Source: Paludibacter sp. 47-17
GTDB taxonomy: Bacteria; Bacteroidota; Bacteroidia; Bacteroidales; Paludibacteraceae
Direction of reading: 5' to 3'
Length of the DNA: 64,000 bases
Assembly: GCA_001898935.1 (NCBI GenBank)
Contig: MKVT01000017.1
Coordinates: 1 to 64,000 of the forward strand
Both the position numbers and the translations under genes were made by a program. This document shows, piece by piece, positions 17,455 through 27,918 of the stretch (its first letter is position 1; every line of letters starts with the position of its first letter). The notes under the pieces are model-generated. The model did not search any database, was not told the origin of the DNA, and worked only from the letters and a program-made list of their open reading frames with translations.

Positions 17455-20304
17455 ATGAGAAAAATGTTAGCAAGTCTTCTGTGTCTGGCACTGCTTGGCA
17501 GTGTTCAGGCGCAGTTGCCTGCCTTCCCGGGAGCGGAAGGTTTCGGCAAGTATGCCCCCGGGGCCCGTGCATCGGCATCCCCTACCATCTATCATGTTAC
17601 GAATTTAAACGATACCGGTTCGGGCTCGCTGCGTGATGCGGTGAGTCAGCCCAATCGCATCGTCGTATTTGATGTTTCGGGAATTATCCGGCTCAATTCA
17701 CGCCTGGTTTTTGCCTCCAATTTATATGTGGCGGGACAAACCGCACCGGGCGATGGCGTTTCGGTTTACGGCAACGGAGTCTCGTTTTCGGGCGCCAATA
17801 ATATTATTGTACGCTATATGCGTTTCCGTATGGGAATTAAAGGTGATTCGGGAAAAGATGCCGCCGGGGTAGCCAACGGAAAGAACATGATTTTCGATCA
17901 TTGTTCGTTCAACTGGGGACTCGACGAAACCTTCTCGGTAAGCTGGGATAATAAGGGATCGGAGCCTGGCGATATCACCATTCAGAATTCGATTATCGGC
18001 CAGGGGATCATGACTCACTCGGCGGGAGGTTTGATTCAAACCAACGGAGGAGTAACGCTTTACCGGAATTTTTACACCGACAACAAAACCCGCAATCCCA
18101 AAGTAAAAGGATTGAATCAGTATGTAAACAATGTGGTTTATAATTGGGGATCGGGAGGGTGTTATATTCTGGGCGACACCGAGGGCTCGTCGTGGGCCGA
18201 CATCACCGACAATTACTTTATCAAAGGTCCGAGTACCGGCGGAACGACCGCTTTTAATCGCTCTACACCTACCTTTCAGGTCTATCAATCGGGAAATAAA
18301 ATTGACTATACCACCGATGGGATACTCAATGGCCGCGATGCCATTGCCTCCGACTATGGAACCGTAACGCTGGTAAACGATCGATCGGCATTTACGGGTA
18401 TTCCGCAGGCTCACAAACCGATTGAAGGTAAAATGACTGCAGAGCAGGCCTATTACTGGATACTCGATAGCGTGGGCGCTTCGTTGCCGGCACGCGACGA
18501 GGTCGACCGCTATCTGATCGATGAGTTGAAATCGCTCGGAACCAGAGGAGCGTTGATTAACAGCGAAGCCGAACTGGGCCTGGTGAATGGCGTAGGCAAT
18601 GTATTCAACGGACCACGCCTGCCCGATACCGATAACGATGGTATACCCGATAGCTGGGAAACTGCCAACGGACTCAACCCGAATAATGCAGCCGATGCGC
18701 TTATCAAACACGAGAGCGGATACCTTAATATTGAACGGTATATTAACAGTATTACCGCGCCGCAACCTTACGTTAAGTATCCTACTTCGTTCAGCGTGAG
18801 TAAAGTGGATGAGAATTATGTCGTGCTGCGCTGGCAGAACAACGATCCGGGAGCAACGGCTGTGGTCGTAGAACAGTCGGCCGATAACAAGGAGTTTTCG
18901 GTCATTAAAACCCTTGCATCCGATAGCAGTTCGGCCACGATAACCGGACTTACCAAAGCTTCGACTTATTATTTCAGGATTAAAACACAGCGGGGAGCTT
19001 TATCCTCGCTGTATACTCCTTCGGTAAAAGCAATGACGATCGGCGCCGATGCCCCCCCGGTAGCGTGTACCGATCCTGTGCCGGCCCACGAAGCCTTGTT
19101 GTCGGAATTTTTGCAGGTTACCCTGTCGTGGTCCAATCCTTCGTCGGCCGGTAGTATGTTGTATTATAATGTATATGTAGGAACCAGTCCCGAACAGCTC
19201 GCACAGAAAACGGCCGGTTCCACCTCATCCAGCTATACCTTGGCCATTACTCCCGGGGTTACGTATTATTGGCGGGTGGATGCTATGAATGTTCTTGGTT
19301 TACAAACGGGCGACCTCTGGTCGTTCACAACGGGATATCGTCCTCCGAAAGAAAAAGTAGCTTATTTTGCGCTGGATGAAACGGAAGGTTCGAAAGCAGT
19401 AAACGAAATTGAAGGAGAGGCTACAGCCCAGAATTTCGCACCGGTTTGGCAGGCCGGAAAGATCGGCAATGGCGTTCTGATGAACGCTACACCTGCCAAT
19501 GCTGCGTTGGTGCAGCCGCATTACGATGCTATTTTACTCGACAATGAATCCTTTTCGGTAGAAATGTGGTTTAAATCGGCCGGAGGTTCGGTGGATTGGT
19601 ACCTGATCCACAAAGGAAGTCACGTAAAAAACACTACAACGGGCGCCACCGGTAAATGGTTTGGAATTCAGTATAATAAAACAGGGTCGAACGACCGGCT
19701 TACCTGGGCTTACGACGACGATATCACCAAAACCGATATCAATGCGACGCCCGGATCGGCTTATTTCGACAATAAATGGCATCACCTGGTAGCCGTACGC
19801 GACCTCGAAATGAAACAGGCCCGCATCTATCTCGACGGAGTGTTGAAGGGGACGAAAGCCGATGCTACTGCTACCGGGATCGGTCAGACGGAAAATCTGG
19901 TGATCGGTAATACCAATAATCCGGGCGCCCAACCCACCAATGCATTTCAGGGAATGATCGACGAAGTGTCGATTTATAAAGGAGTGCTTGCGGAGGATGA
20001 AATTAAAGCCCATTACAATGAAGGACTCGTGTCGGGCGCTCGCTCGCTATATTATGAGCATGTTGTGGTAAGCCCCAACCCGTTCTGCGATGAGTTAACC
20101 GTACATACAGGGGAGCTAAAATCGGATTATCGGCTGACGATAAGCGATCTGAGCGGCCGTACCGTATACAGGCAACAAGGAAATGTAAACGGACAAGCCT
20201 TGATAGTACGCGAATTAAAAAACCTTCCTTCCGGAGTATATATGTTGAATATTTATTCGGCAGAAGTTCAACTCCGCCAAAAGATCGTAAAATACAATGA
20301 TTAA
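17455..20304 (+). CDS. Pectate lyase PL1 with FN3, LamG and T9SS sorting domains
   Basis: A 949-aa secreted multidomain enzyme. After the signal peptide (cleavage near VQAQ, residue 20) comes a PL1 parallel beta-helix (about 21-380) that starts with the family's FPGAEGFG motif. DHCSFNW (Asp148-His149) and RNPKVKG (Arg213) correspond to the calcium-binding and catalytic-base regions of PL1. A short calcium-binding DTDNDGIPDSWE motif follows near 391, then one or two FN3-like domains (about 440-620), a LamG/concanavalin-like domain (about 640-855) probably for glycan binding, and a T9SS sorting domain (about 870-949). Expected to cleave homogalacturonan by calcium-dependent beta-elimination at the cell surface. 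It overlaps the next gene by 8 nt. Confidence 0.9.
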   Translation: MRKMLASLLCLALLGSVQAQLPAFPGAEGFGKYAPGARASASPTIYHVTNLNDTGSGSLRDAVSQPNRIVVFDVSGIIRLNSRLVFASNLYVAGQTAPGDGVSVYGNGVSFSGANNIIVRYMRFRMGIKGDSGKDAAGVANGKNMIFDHCSFNWGLDETFSVSWDNKGSEPGDITIQNSIIGQGIMTHSAGGLIQTNGGVTLYRNFYTDNKTRNPKVKGLNQYVNNVVYNWGSGGCYILGDTEGSSWADITDNYFIKGPSTGGTTAFNRSTPTFQVYQSGNKIDYTTDGILNGRDAIASDYGTVTLVNDRSAFTGIPQAHKPIEGKMTAEQAYYWILDSVGASLPARDEVDRYLIDELKSLGTRGALINSEAELGLVNGVGNVFNGPRLPDTDNDGIPDSWETANGLNPNNAADALIKHESGYLNIERYINSITAPQPYVKYPTSFSVSKVDENYVVLRWQNNDPGATAVVVEQSADNKEFSVIKTLASDSSSATITGLTKASTYYFRIKTQRGALSSLYTPSVKAMTIGADAPPVACTDPVPAHEALLSEFLQVTLSWSNPSSAGSMLYYNVYVGTSPEQLAQKTAGSTSSSYTLAITPGVTYYWRVDAMNVLGLQTGDLWSFTTGYRPPKEKVAYFALDETEGSKAVNEIEGEATAQNFAPVWQAGKIGNGVLMNATPANAALVQPHYDAILLDNESFSVEMWFKSAGGSVDWYLIHKGSHVKNTTTGATGKWFGIQYNKTGSNDRLTWAYDDDITKTDINATPGSAYFDNKWHHLVAVRDLEMKQARIYLDGVLKGTKADATATGIGQTENLVIGNTNNPGAQPTNAFQGMIDEVSIYKGVLAEDEIKAHYNEGLVSGARSLYYEHVVVSPNPFCDELTVHTGELKSDYRLTISDLSGRTVYRQQGNVNGQALIVRELKNLPSGVYMLNIYSAEVQLRQKIVKYND

Positions 20305-22396
20305 AATTTCAACCATACAACTTACCTGCCTGTTTTTGTGCTTGTTTTCCGTGTACGCAAACGGCAAATCGGGCATCGACCGTTATGCTTTAGTAAGCCG
20401 TAATCATCCGCATATCACCGCCTTCGATTCGCTGGCATCGTTTTCGGTGGGAAATGGCGAGTTTGCTTTCACGGCCGATATTACCGGATTGCAAACCTTT
20501 CCGGCACGTTATTCCAAAGGGGTTCCGCTCGGCACTCAGGCGCAATGGGGCTGGCACAGTTTTCCGAATCCCGAAGGATATAAGCATCACGAAACGCTTA
20601 AGAATTACAATTTCAGGGGCAAGGAAGAACCCTATTCGGTACAGTTCAACGAGCCGGGTCGGCAGCAGGAGGCTGCCAACTGGTTCCGGGTGAATCCGCA
20701 CCGTTTGCACCTGGGTACAGTGGGTTTCGAGATCAGGAATTTAAGTGATATCCACTCGCCCGATCAGACGCTCGATATGTGGGAAGGTGTACTCTATAGT
20801 AAGTTTGTATATCAATCGCAGTCTGTCGAGGTTCAAACGGCAGCCGATCCGCATCAGGATGCCGTGGGCACGTATGTAAAGGGAACTCGTTTGCCTTCGC
20901 TGAATTTCAGGTTTCCTTATCCCACGGGAGGACATGCCGATGATGCTTGTAACTGGGATAGTCCGGAAAGACATCGAACGGAGGTAATAGCCTCCACGTC
21001 GACCAAGGTGGTGTTGGCCCGTACGTTGGACGCCAGCCGGTATTACGTAACAATAAGTTGGGAAGGGAAAGCGCGTTTCGAGCAAAAAGAAGCCCATTAT
21101 TATGTGTTGATTCCCGAAGGGGGAGAGTTGAAATGTGTAGTGCGTTATACCTTGAACGAACCGGCCGATCCGCGGAGTTTCGATGCTGTGGCGCGTGCAT
21201 CCAAAGCGCATTGGTACGCTTTCTGGACCGAAGGTGGCGCTGTCGATTTTTCGGGCAGTACCGATCCGCGGGCAAAAGAGCTGGAGCGACGGGTGGTATT
21301 GTCGCAATACCTGATGGCTATCCAGAGTGCAGGTTCGGTGCCGCCGCAGGAAACGGGACTGACCTACAACTCGTGGTATGGTAAGTTTCACCTGGAGATG
21401 ATCTGGTGGCATCAGGCTCATTTTGCCTTGTGGAGCCGGCCGCAGTTGCTGGCACGCACCCTCGACTGGTACTTCAAGGCAGAGCCCGTTGCCCGTGAAA
21501 TTGCGCGCCGGCAGGGATTCGACGGAGTTCGTTGGATGAAGATGACGGATCCTTCGGGTAGTGAAGCTCCGTCGAAAGTAGGGTCTTTTTTAATCTGGCA
21601 GCAACCTCATCTGATTTACCTGGCCGAGTTGGTGTATCGCGCCGATCCTGATCCGGAATTTATCCGACGGTTTGCCCCTCTTGTAGATGCTACGGCCAGG
21701 TTTATGGCTTCGTTTGCCGACTACGACATGCTCGAGGGACGTTATGTGCTGAAGGGGGCTATTCCCGCGCAGGAGACCCTTCGGGCCTCCGAGACCGTGA
21801 ATCCGCCTTTTGAGCTGGCATACTGGTATTTTGCGATGCAAACAGCCCAGAAATGGAGAGAGCGGATGGGGCAGAAGCGTCACCTCGAATGGGACGAACT
21901 GATTGATAAACTCTCGCCGCTGGCCTACAAAGATAAGTTGTACCTGGCCGCCGAAACGGCATTGGATACTTACGAAGACATTCGTTTTACCTCCGATCAT
22001 ATGGCTGTACTGGGAGCCTTGGGGATTATCCCTAAAACGCCCTTGGTTCGCACCGATTATATGAAGAATACGCTGAACTGGGTTTGGGATAACTGGAACT
22101 GGGGTAAAACCTGGGGATGGGATTATCCGATGACCGCTATGAATGCCGCTCGTCTGGGAGATCCTGAAAAGGCGGTGGGCGCTTTGCTTATGGAGAAACG
22201 AACCAACACCTATCTTCCGAATGGGCATAATTACCAGGACGGCCGGTTGCGGGTGTATTTGCCGGGCAACGGCGGTTTGCTTACCGCGGTAGCGATGATG
22301 TGTGCCGGCTGGGACGGATCGAAAGGCAAAAATCCCGGATTCCCGAAAAATGGTAAGTGGAAGGTGAAGTGGGAAGGTTTGCATCCGATGCCATGA
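20297..22396 (+). CDS. Predicted (alpha/alpha)6-barrel glycoside hydrolase, family unassigned
   Basis: A 699-aa protein with a signal peptide (TCLFLCLFSVYANG, about residues 10-23), an N-terminal beta-sandwich-like part (25-310) and a helical C-terminal part (about 320-680). The C-terminal part has repeated Trp-rich helix motifs (NSWYGKFHLEMIWWHQAHFALW, DNWNWGKTWGWDYPMTAMNA). This two-part plan resembles clan GH-L/GH95-type six-hairpin glycosidases. Candidate acidic residues occur in HLEMIWW and GWDYPM, but I cannot assign a CAZy family or substrate from sequence alone. It overlaps the PL1 gene by 8 nt and is in the pectin operon, so a role on pectin-derived oligosaccharides is likely. Confidence 0.65.
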   Translation: MIKISTIQLTCLFLCLFSVYANGKSGIDRYALVSRNHPHITAFDSLASFSVGNGEFAFTADITGLQTFPARYSKGVPLGTQAQWGWHSFPNPEGYKHHETLKNYNFRGKEEPYSVQFNEPGRQQEAANWFRVNPHRLHLGTVGFEIRNLSDIHSPDQTLDMWEGVLYSKFVYQSQSVEVQTAADPHQDAVGTYVKGTRLPSLNFRFPYPTGGHADDACNWDSPERHRTEVIASTSTKVVLARTLDASRYYVTISWEGKARFEQKEAHYYVLIPEGGELKCVVRYTLNEPADPRSFDAVARASKAHWYAFWTEGGAVDFSGSTDPRAKELERRVVLSQYLMAIQSAGSVPPQETGLTYNSWYGKFHLEMIWWHQAHFALWSRPQLLARTLDWYFKAEPVAREIARRQGFDGVRWMKMTDPSGSEAPSKVGSFLIWQQPHLIYLAELVYRADPDPEFIRRFAPLVDATARFMASFADYDMLEGRYVLKGAIPAQETLRASETVNPPFELAYWYFAMQTAQKWRERMGQKRHLEWDELIDKLSPLAYKDKLYLAAETALDTYEDIRFTSDHMAVLGALGIIPKTPLVRTDYMKNTLNWVWDNWNWGKTWGWDYPMTAMNAARLGDPEKAVGALLMEKRTNTYLPNGHNYQDGRLRVYLPGNGGLLTAVAMMCAGWDGSKGKNPGFPKNGKWKVKWEGLHPMP

Positions 22397-22445
22397 TCCT
22401 TCAGAAGAAATCAACCTTTAAATAAATTTTTAGTAAATAATACAG

Positions 22446-24644
22446 ATGAAAAACAAATTACGGACATTCGTGCTGCTGCAGGTCATGGTGTTGATGTGGT
22501 CGTGCGATACAGCGCTGGAAGAGTATTACCGACAGCCCGACTGGCTGAAAGGAAATGCGTGGGAAGTACTTGAATCGAAAGGGAATTTCACCTTGTTTTT
22601 ATCGGCCGTCGAGAAATCGTCGTTCAGGGACCTGGTTCAGGGAAAGGGTATTGTAACGGTGATGGCTCCCGACGACGGGGCATTCAACGCCTATCTGAAG
22701 GAGAAGGGTTATTCGGGAATCGATGCAATCCCTGCGGTGGAGTTGGAGAAGCTGGTGGCTTATCACCTGGTGTATTATTCGTTTTCAAAAGCTGCTTTTG
22801 AAGATTATAAGCCCGATGGCACCGATTCGGAAAATGATTTGCGAGGCATTTATTACAAGTTCAGGACCAAAAGCCGGGATGACAATTCGGTGTGGAACGA
22901 TCAGGCGTTTGAAGGTAAACAACGCAAAGTAATCCATAAAGAGCGTTTTCTTCCCGTCTTTTCGCATTATTTATTCGAAAGTCTGAAAATTGATGCTGAA
23001 GCTAACTATACCTACTTTTTTCCATCATCGGAGTGGACCGGCGAACAGGGTTTCAATGTGTCGAATGCTTCGGTGAACGAATATGCCATTGTAACCGACA
23101 ATGGGTATGTGTATACGCTTAATAAGGTGATCGAACCGCTGGAAACTGTTTACAACGCACTTCGCAAACAGTCGGATTATTCGATGTTTGTTGAGGCATA
23201 CGACCGGTTCGCCAGTTATATTTATGATGCAGATGCTACGACGGCCTATGGTAATGGCGATTCGTTGTATGTGCGTTCGCATGGTTCCGAATTACCGGCT
23301 ATAGCTTCGGAATGGACCAACACGGCATCGGGTGTGGATTATACGCAATTATCGGCGCTGTCGCGCCGGGCCAACAATGTATTTGCCCCCGACAACCAGG
23401 CGATGCAGGCATTTTTTAACACTTACTGGTCGGCCTATTACAGCGATTTATCGAAAGTCAACTTTCTTCCTTTGATGGCTTTGCTGGCCAATCACGTTCA
23501 TAGCGGCGATGTGGTTTTTCCCGAGATGATCGAAAAAGGACAGGTGAAATCGCCGATGGGCACTTTGGTGAGTTTCAACCGCAGCGATGCTAAATTGCGT
23601 CGTATGTGTGTGAATGGTACTGTATACGGATTGAATAAACTTTTAACGCCTCCGGTTTTCACTCAGGTAACATCGCCCTTGTACCGGAATCCTTCGTATA
23701 CCATGTTGCTCGACATGTGCATCAGTTCTGATTTTATCAATCCCTTGCTGAGCGATCAGGTTAAATTTACGCTTTTCCTGCCTACCGACGAGATGATTGA
23801 AACCAACACAACGCTGGAGGGACGGCAAATTAAGTATGTGAATACCAATGCCAACTTGTACGGAGCGCAAACGATTCAGATCGAAGGCGATTTGGGACTG
23901 GAAGATATGAAGGTGAACCAGAAAAAAAGTATTGCAGGGAATCATATTGCAACCCGGGTTATAATGCAGCGCAACGATACGACGGTATATGCTACCATGA
24001 ATCCGTTCAATTACCTGTACTCCATCGGATCAAAGGTTTATTCTTCGGCGCTTTATAATACCGGCGATCAGCAAAAAGCACCGGAATTCACGGCCGTTGG
24101 AACCTATCCCAACGGCAAGGCTTATCAGCTGTCGGGCGAATCGGCTTCGGCTTTGGTGCCGGAAACCAATCAGCTTAAAAACATGATTACATCGGTGGCA
24201 TCGCCGGCCGACTTTGAATATTTCAAGGCATTAGTTGCTGCCGCATCCATCGATAAAACAGCGCCACCTTACAATTTCCTGTTAGGCGAGCGTTTTATCG
24301 TGTTGGTTCCATCCAATGCCGCTGTTTTACAGGGTTTTGCACAAGGTAAAGTGCCGTTTTCGCCTGCTTCAAAAGTAGCCGATTTTCTGAAGCCTTATTT
24401 TATCAATGTTTCGGCCAGCGGCTTGATCGATTATCCATTTGCCGGAACAGGGGTGGATACCGAACTGGTGAGTTTCGGTCGTAACAGTAAAGGCGAAATA
24501 GTGAAATTCCGACTGCTCGATAAAGGAAAGAATCTGGTGTTGATCGATGCCAAAGGCAAGGAACACCGGATCAGCACCATTCTTCCCCGTATTTATGCCG
24601 ATGGGGCTGCCTATATAATCGATAGTTTACCTGATGTTGAATAA
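22446..24644 (+). CDS. Lipoprotein with about four FAS1 (fasciclin) domains
   Basis: A 732-aa predicted lipoprotein. The N-terminal hydrophobic segment ends in MWSC-D (atypical lipobox, Cys about 19), followed by acidic residues, which fits surface export in Bacteroidota. Repeated FAS1 signatures are visible: a TVMAPDDGAFNAYL type at about 62-75, NVFAPDNQAM near 313, FTLFLPTDEM near 438, and FIVLVPSNAAV near 618. The last repeat ends close to the C-terminus. FAS1 domains mediate adhesion or binding in other systems. It sits immediately upstream of SusC 1, so a glycan-binding accessory role is plausible but unproven. Confidence 0.8.
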   Translation: MKNKLRTFVLLQVMVLMWSCDTALEEYYRQPDWLKGNAWEVLESKGNFTLFLSAVEKSSFRDLVQGKGIVTVMAPDDGAFNAYLKEKGYSGIDAIPAVELEKLVAYHLVYYSFSKAAFEDYKPDGTDSENDLRGIYYKFRTKSRDDNSVWNDQAFEGKQRKVIHKERFLPVFSHYLFESLKIDAEANYTYFFPSSEWTGEQGFNVSNASVNEYAIVTDNGYVYTLNKVIEPLETVYNALRKQSDYSMFVEAYDRFASYIYDADATTAYGNGDSLYVRSHGSELPAIASEWTNTASGVDYTQLSALSRRANNVFAPDNQAMQAFFNTYWSAYYSDLSKVNFLPLMALLANHVHSGDVVFPEMIEKGQVKSPMGTLVSFNRSDAKLRRMCVNGTVYGLNKLLTPPVFTQVTSPLYRNPSYTMLLDMCISSDFINPLLSDQVKFTLFLPTDEMIETNTTLEGRQIKYVNTNANLYGAQTIQIEGDLGLEDMKVNQKKSIAGNHIATRVIMQRNDTTVYATMNPFNYLYSIGSKVYSSALYNTGDQQKAPEFTAVGTYPNGKAYQLSGESASALVPETNQLKNMITSVASPADFEYFKALVAAASIDKTAPPYNFLLGERFIVLVPSNAAVLQGFAQGKVPFSPASKVADFLKPYFINVSASGLIDYPFAGTGVDTELVSFGRNSKGEIVKFRLLDKGKNLVLIDAKGKEHRISTILPRIYADGAAYIIDSLPDVE

Positions 24645-24663
24645 GCGGTTAACAGTAACAAAT

Positions 24664-27600
24664 ATGAAGAAAAAAATAAACATACTACTATTTACCCTGC
24701 TCGCACCGGCCTTGCTGGTGGCGCAAACCATCATCACCGGTAAAGTGCTCGACAGCAGGGATAAGCAACCGCTTACCGGCGCCAATGTATATGTGGTAAA
24801 TGCCGAAAACCGTTCGCTCGGCGGTTGCATCGTCGATCTGAACGGCGGGTACCGGTTGCAGATACCCGATCAGAAAAACCTCAGAATCACGTTCTCGTTT
24901 ATCGGATATACTTCGAAAGTAGTCGACTATACCGGTCAGCGAACCATCGATGTGCTACTCGAAGAATCCGGTCAGCAACTGTCGGCCCTGGAAGTGACCG
25001 CTTCACGCGTCGAACGCAATGCCCAGGGCTTGTCGACCCGCGAAATGGTAGGTGCCGTTCAAAAAGTAACCCTCGAAAACCTGGAAACCTCGATGGTAAC
25101 CAATATCACCGAAGCGCTTCAGGGAGCTATGGCCAATGTGGATATTCTCACCGGAGCCGATCCGGGTTCAGGAACCTATATCCGGATTCGCGGAACTTCG
25201 TCGTTGTCGGCCTCGTCGGAACCTTTGTTTGTGGTCGATGGTGTTCCGCTGCCGGTCGATGTTTCGTCCGATTTCAACTTTGCCACGGCCAATTCCGACG
25301 ATTACAGCCAGTTGCTCAATATCCCGCCCAGCGATATCGAAAGTATCGAAGTGTTGAAAGATGCTGCTGCAACAGCCGTATGGGGATCGAAAGGAGCCAA
25401 CGGGGTATTGCTGATTACGACCAAAAAAGGTACTAAAGGCCGGTTGACGTTTTCGTTTAATTCGAAAAACGAATTGAAACGCGAACGAAATTCCATCCCC
25501 ATGCTCAATGCCAATCAATATGTGTCGATGATGCAGGATGCTATTTGGAATACAGTGAACGATATCGGACAGGGCGACGACCTGGCCAATACCTACTTAT
25601 CGTTGCTCTACAATACCAAAGAAATTGGCTTTGATCCGGCATGGGTGAATTTCGACGAATACAATCAGGATATCAACTGGCTGGACCTGATTACCCAACC
25701 GGGCTTCTCGTTCGACAATAACTTCTCGGTATCGGGAGGCGGCGATAAAACCGATTACCGCGTATCGCTTGGTTTGCTCAACGAAGAAGGAACTACCGTA
25801 GGCACTGCATTTCAACGTTTCAGTACCTCGCTCAATATGCGGTACAAATTCTCCGACCGGCTCGATATTTCGACCAATTACAGTTTTACCAACGGGAAAC
25901 GCGATGCTTCGTATGCTTCTTCGGTGCGATCGCAGTCGCTTACCAAGATGCCGAATATGAGTCCGTATATTGTTGCCGACGACGGCAGTTTTACCGATGA
26001 ATATTTCACGCCCTATACGTATTTCCAGGGCAATTATTCCAATCAGGGATTGTACAACCCGGTAGCTATGGTCAACGAGAGTGTAAACCAGACCAATTCG
26101 ATGACCAGCCGTTTGATTTTCAACCTGCATTACCGGCTGTTCAAAGGATTGGATTATTATGGAGTCGTAGGATTCGATGCCCGTACGAATAAAACCCGTA
26201 AATTTTTACCGCAGTCGGTAACCGGCGAATCGTACATCAATAAAAATACAGGCTTGAGTTCCGACGGCGGATCCGACAATCTGTATCTGACGACCGAAAA
26301 TCGTCTGATTTACAATCAGATGTTCAATGAAGATCATAAATTGCTGGTAAGTGCTATTCTGCAAACTTCCGATCAAACGAGCTCGTCGTATTTCAGTTCG
26401 ACCAGTGGGAACGCCGGAGCCGGTCTGAGCGATCCTGTTATCGGAAGCAATACAAAAAATGCATCAGGAGGTTCGGGACGTGTATTGTACCGGAGTATCG
26501 GAGGGGTTCTCAACGCGCATTATACGCTCATGGGACGTTATATGTTCAACGCCGGTTACCGTATGGAAGCCAGTTCGAGCATGGCCCCCGACAGCCGCTG
26601 GGGCGGGTTCCCCACTGTAGGTGTTGCCTGGCAATTGGGCGATGAGCCTTTTATGCAGGAAATTCCACAGATTTCGGTGGCCAAGATTCGTTTAAACTGG
26701 GGACAAAGCGGGAATTCGCCTTCGGGCTCGGCGCCTTATGTGGGTGCTTTTTCGGCCATCCCCAACGGGTATGGCGAGATGCCGGCCATTCAGCCTATCC
26801 GCATCAACCTGAGTAACCTGAAATACGAAATTATTACCCAAACCAACCTGGGTATCGATCTCGGCTTCTTCGACAACAAGCTGAATGTGACCGTCGATGT
26901 ATACGACAAACTGACATCGGATATGTTGCAACGGAATGTCCTCCTGCCCGGATCGACAGGTTTTACCACCGTTTCCTATTATAATTCGGGAAAGATGTCG
27001 AACAAAGGCTGGGAGTTCAGAACCGATATCGAAGCAGTGCGTACCAAAAAATGGCGGTTGAATTTTGATTTTAATATTGCCAATAATCAGAATGAAATTC
27101 TGGAATTGCCCGATAATAAAAAAGAGACATCGTATACATTTGGAAATAAGCGTTATGCCTATAAATTTGTTGAAGGCGATCCGCTCGGTTCGTTCTACGG
27201 CTATAAATACGAAGGCGTTTACCAGAACGTGGAAGAAACCTATGCTCACGATGTAAACGGTAACCTGATTTACGATATCAACGGGAAACCGGTGGTGATG
27301 AAAAACGGATCGGATAAGGTGTTCCCGGGCGATGCCCGCTATGCCGATATTAATGGCGATGGGGTGATCGATCAGTACGATATCGTTTATATCGGCAATT
27401 CCAATCCGATTCTGACGGGTGGTTTTGGCTTCAACCTGATGTATAAAAGTCTGGGGCTGGTGGCTAGTTTTCACGGACGCGCCGGTCAGAAAGTGATCAA
27501 CCAGGTGCGGATGGATAACGAGTATATGTACGGTAAAGATAACCAGAGTGTTGCGGTGTTGCGTCGCTGGAGAAACGAAGGCGATGAAACGGATATTCCG

Positions 27601-27906
27601 CGTGCCCTGTACAACAAGGGGTTCAACAACCTGGGATCGGACCGGTATGTCGAGGATGCTTCGTTTTTACGATTGAAAACGCTGACCTTGAAGTACGACG
27701 TGAATAAAGAGGCCTTGAAAAAATTAAAAATTGCGAAGTTGCAGTTTTATGTGACGGGTTACGACTTGCTGACTTTCAACAATTACAAAGGTCAGGATCC
27801 TGAGATTTCGTTATCGTGGGCCGAAGGAGTTTATCCGGTATTTATCGATAAAGCCTCGACTCCGAAGCCTATGCGTGTAGCTTTTGGTTTGAATGTAACC
27901 TTGTAA
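24664..27906 (+). CDS. susC: SusC-type TonB-dependent transporter (pair 1)
   Basis: A 1080-aa outer-membrane transporter importing oligosaccharides with its SusD partner. It has a signal peptide (LLFTLLAPALLVAQ, cleavage near residue 21), a carboxypeptidase-regulatory-like domain (about 23-105), a plug (about 115-240) with IRIRGTSSL, VVDGVPL and IEVLKDAAATAVWGSKGANGVLLITTKKG motifs, then a 22-strand barrel. There is no secretin/STN domain, so it is not expected to signal to an anti-sigma factor. An upstream in-frame ATG at 24,634 overlaps the FAS1 stop codon, but the ATG at 24,664 gives a proper signal peptide. SusD 1 follows after 12 nt. Confidence 0.95.
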   Translation: MKKKINILLFTLLAPALLVAQTIITGKVLDSRDKQPLTGANVYVVNAENRSLGGCIVDLNGGYRLQIPDQKNLRITFSFIGYTSKVVDYTGQRTIDVLLEESGQQLSALEVTASRVERNAQGLSTREMVGAVQKVTLENLETSMVTNITEALQGAMANVDILTGADPGSGTYIRIRGTSSLSASSEPLFVVDGVPLPVDVSSDFNFATANSDDYSQLLNIPPSDIESIEVLKDAAATAVWGSKGANGVLLITTKKGTKGRLTFSFNSKNELKRERNSIPMLNANQYVSMMQDAIWNTVNDIGQGDDLANTYLSLLYNTKEIGFDPAWVNFDEYNQDINWLDLITQPGFSFDNNFSVSGGGDKTDYRVSLGLLNEEGTTVGTAFQRFSTSLNMRYKFSDRLDISTNYSFTNGKRDASYASSVRSQSLTKMPNMSPYIVADDGSFTDEYFTPYTYFQGNYSNQGLYNPVAMVNESVNQTNSMTSRLIFNLHYRLFKGLDYYGVVGFDARTNKTRKFLPQSVTGESYINKNTGLSSDGGSDNLYLTTENRLIYNQMFNEDHKLLVSAILQTSDQTSSSYFSSTSGNAGAGLSDPVIGSNTKNASGGSGRVLYRSIGGVLNAHYTLMGRYMFNAGYRMEASSSMAPDSRWGGFPTVGVAWQLGDEPFMQEIPQISVAKIRLNWGQSGNSPSGSAPYVGAFSAIPNGYGEMPAIQPIRINLSNLKYEIITQTNLGIDLGFFDNKLNVTVDVYDKLTSDMLQRNVLLPGSTGFTTVSYYNSGKMSNKGWEFRTDIEAVRTKKWRLNFDFNIANNQNEILELPDNKKETSYTFGNKRYAYKFVEGDPLGSFYGYKYEGVYQNVEETYAHDVNGNLIYDINGKPVVMKNGSDKVFPGDARYADINGDGVIDQYDIVYIGNSNPILTGGFGFNLMYKSLGLVASFHGRAGQKVINQVRMDNEYMYGKDNQSVAVLRRWRNEGDETDIPRALYNKGFNNLGSDRYVEDASFLRLKTLTLKYDVNKEALKKLKIAKLQFYVTGYDLLTFNNYKGQDPEISLSWAEGVYPVFIDKASTPKPMRVAFGLNVTL

Positions 27907-27918
27907 AAAAGAGAAACA

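Noticed and set aside
17722-18765. A 347-codon open frame on the minus strand
   Set aside because: It is antisense to the PL1 catalytic domain, which has clear family motifs in the plus frame.
24634-24663. Upstream ATG of SusC 1 overlapping the FAS1 gene
   Set aside because: The ten extra residues precede an otherwise normal signal peptide that starts with MKKK at 24,664, so the downstream ATG is the likely start.
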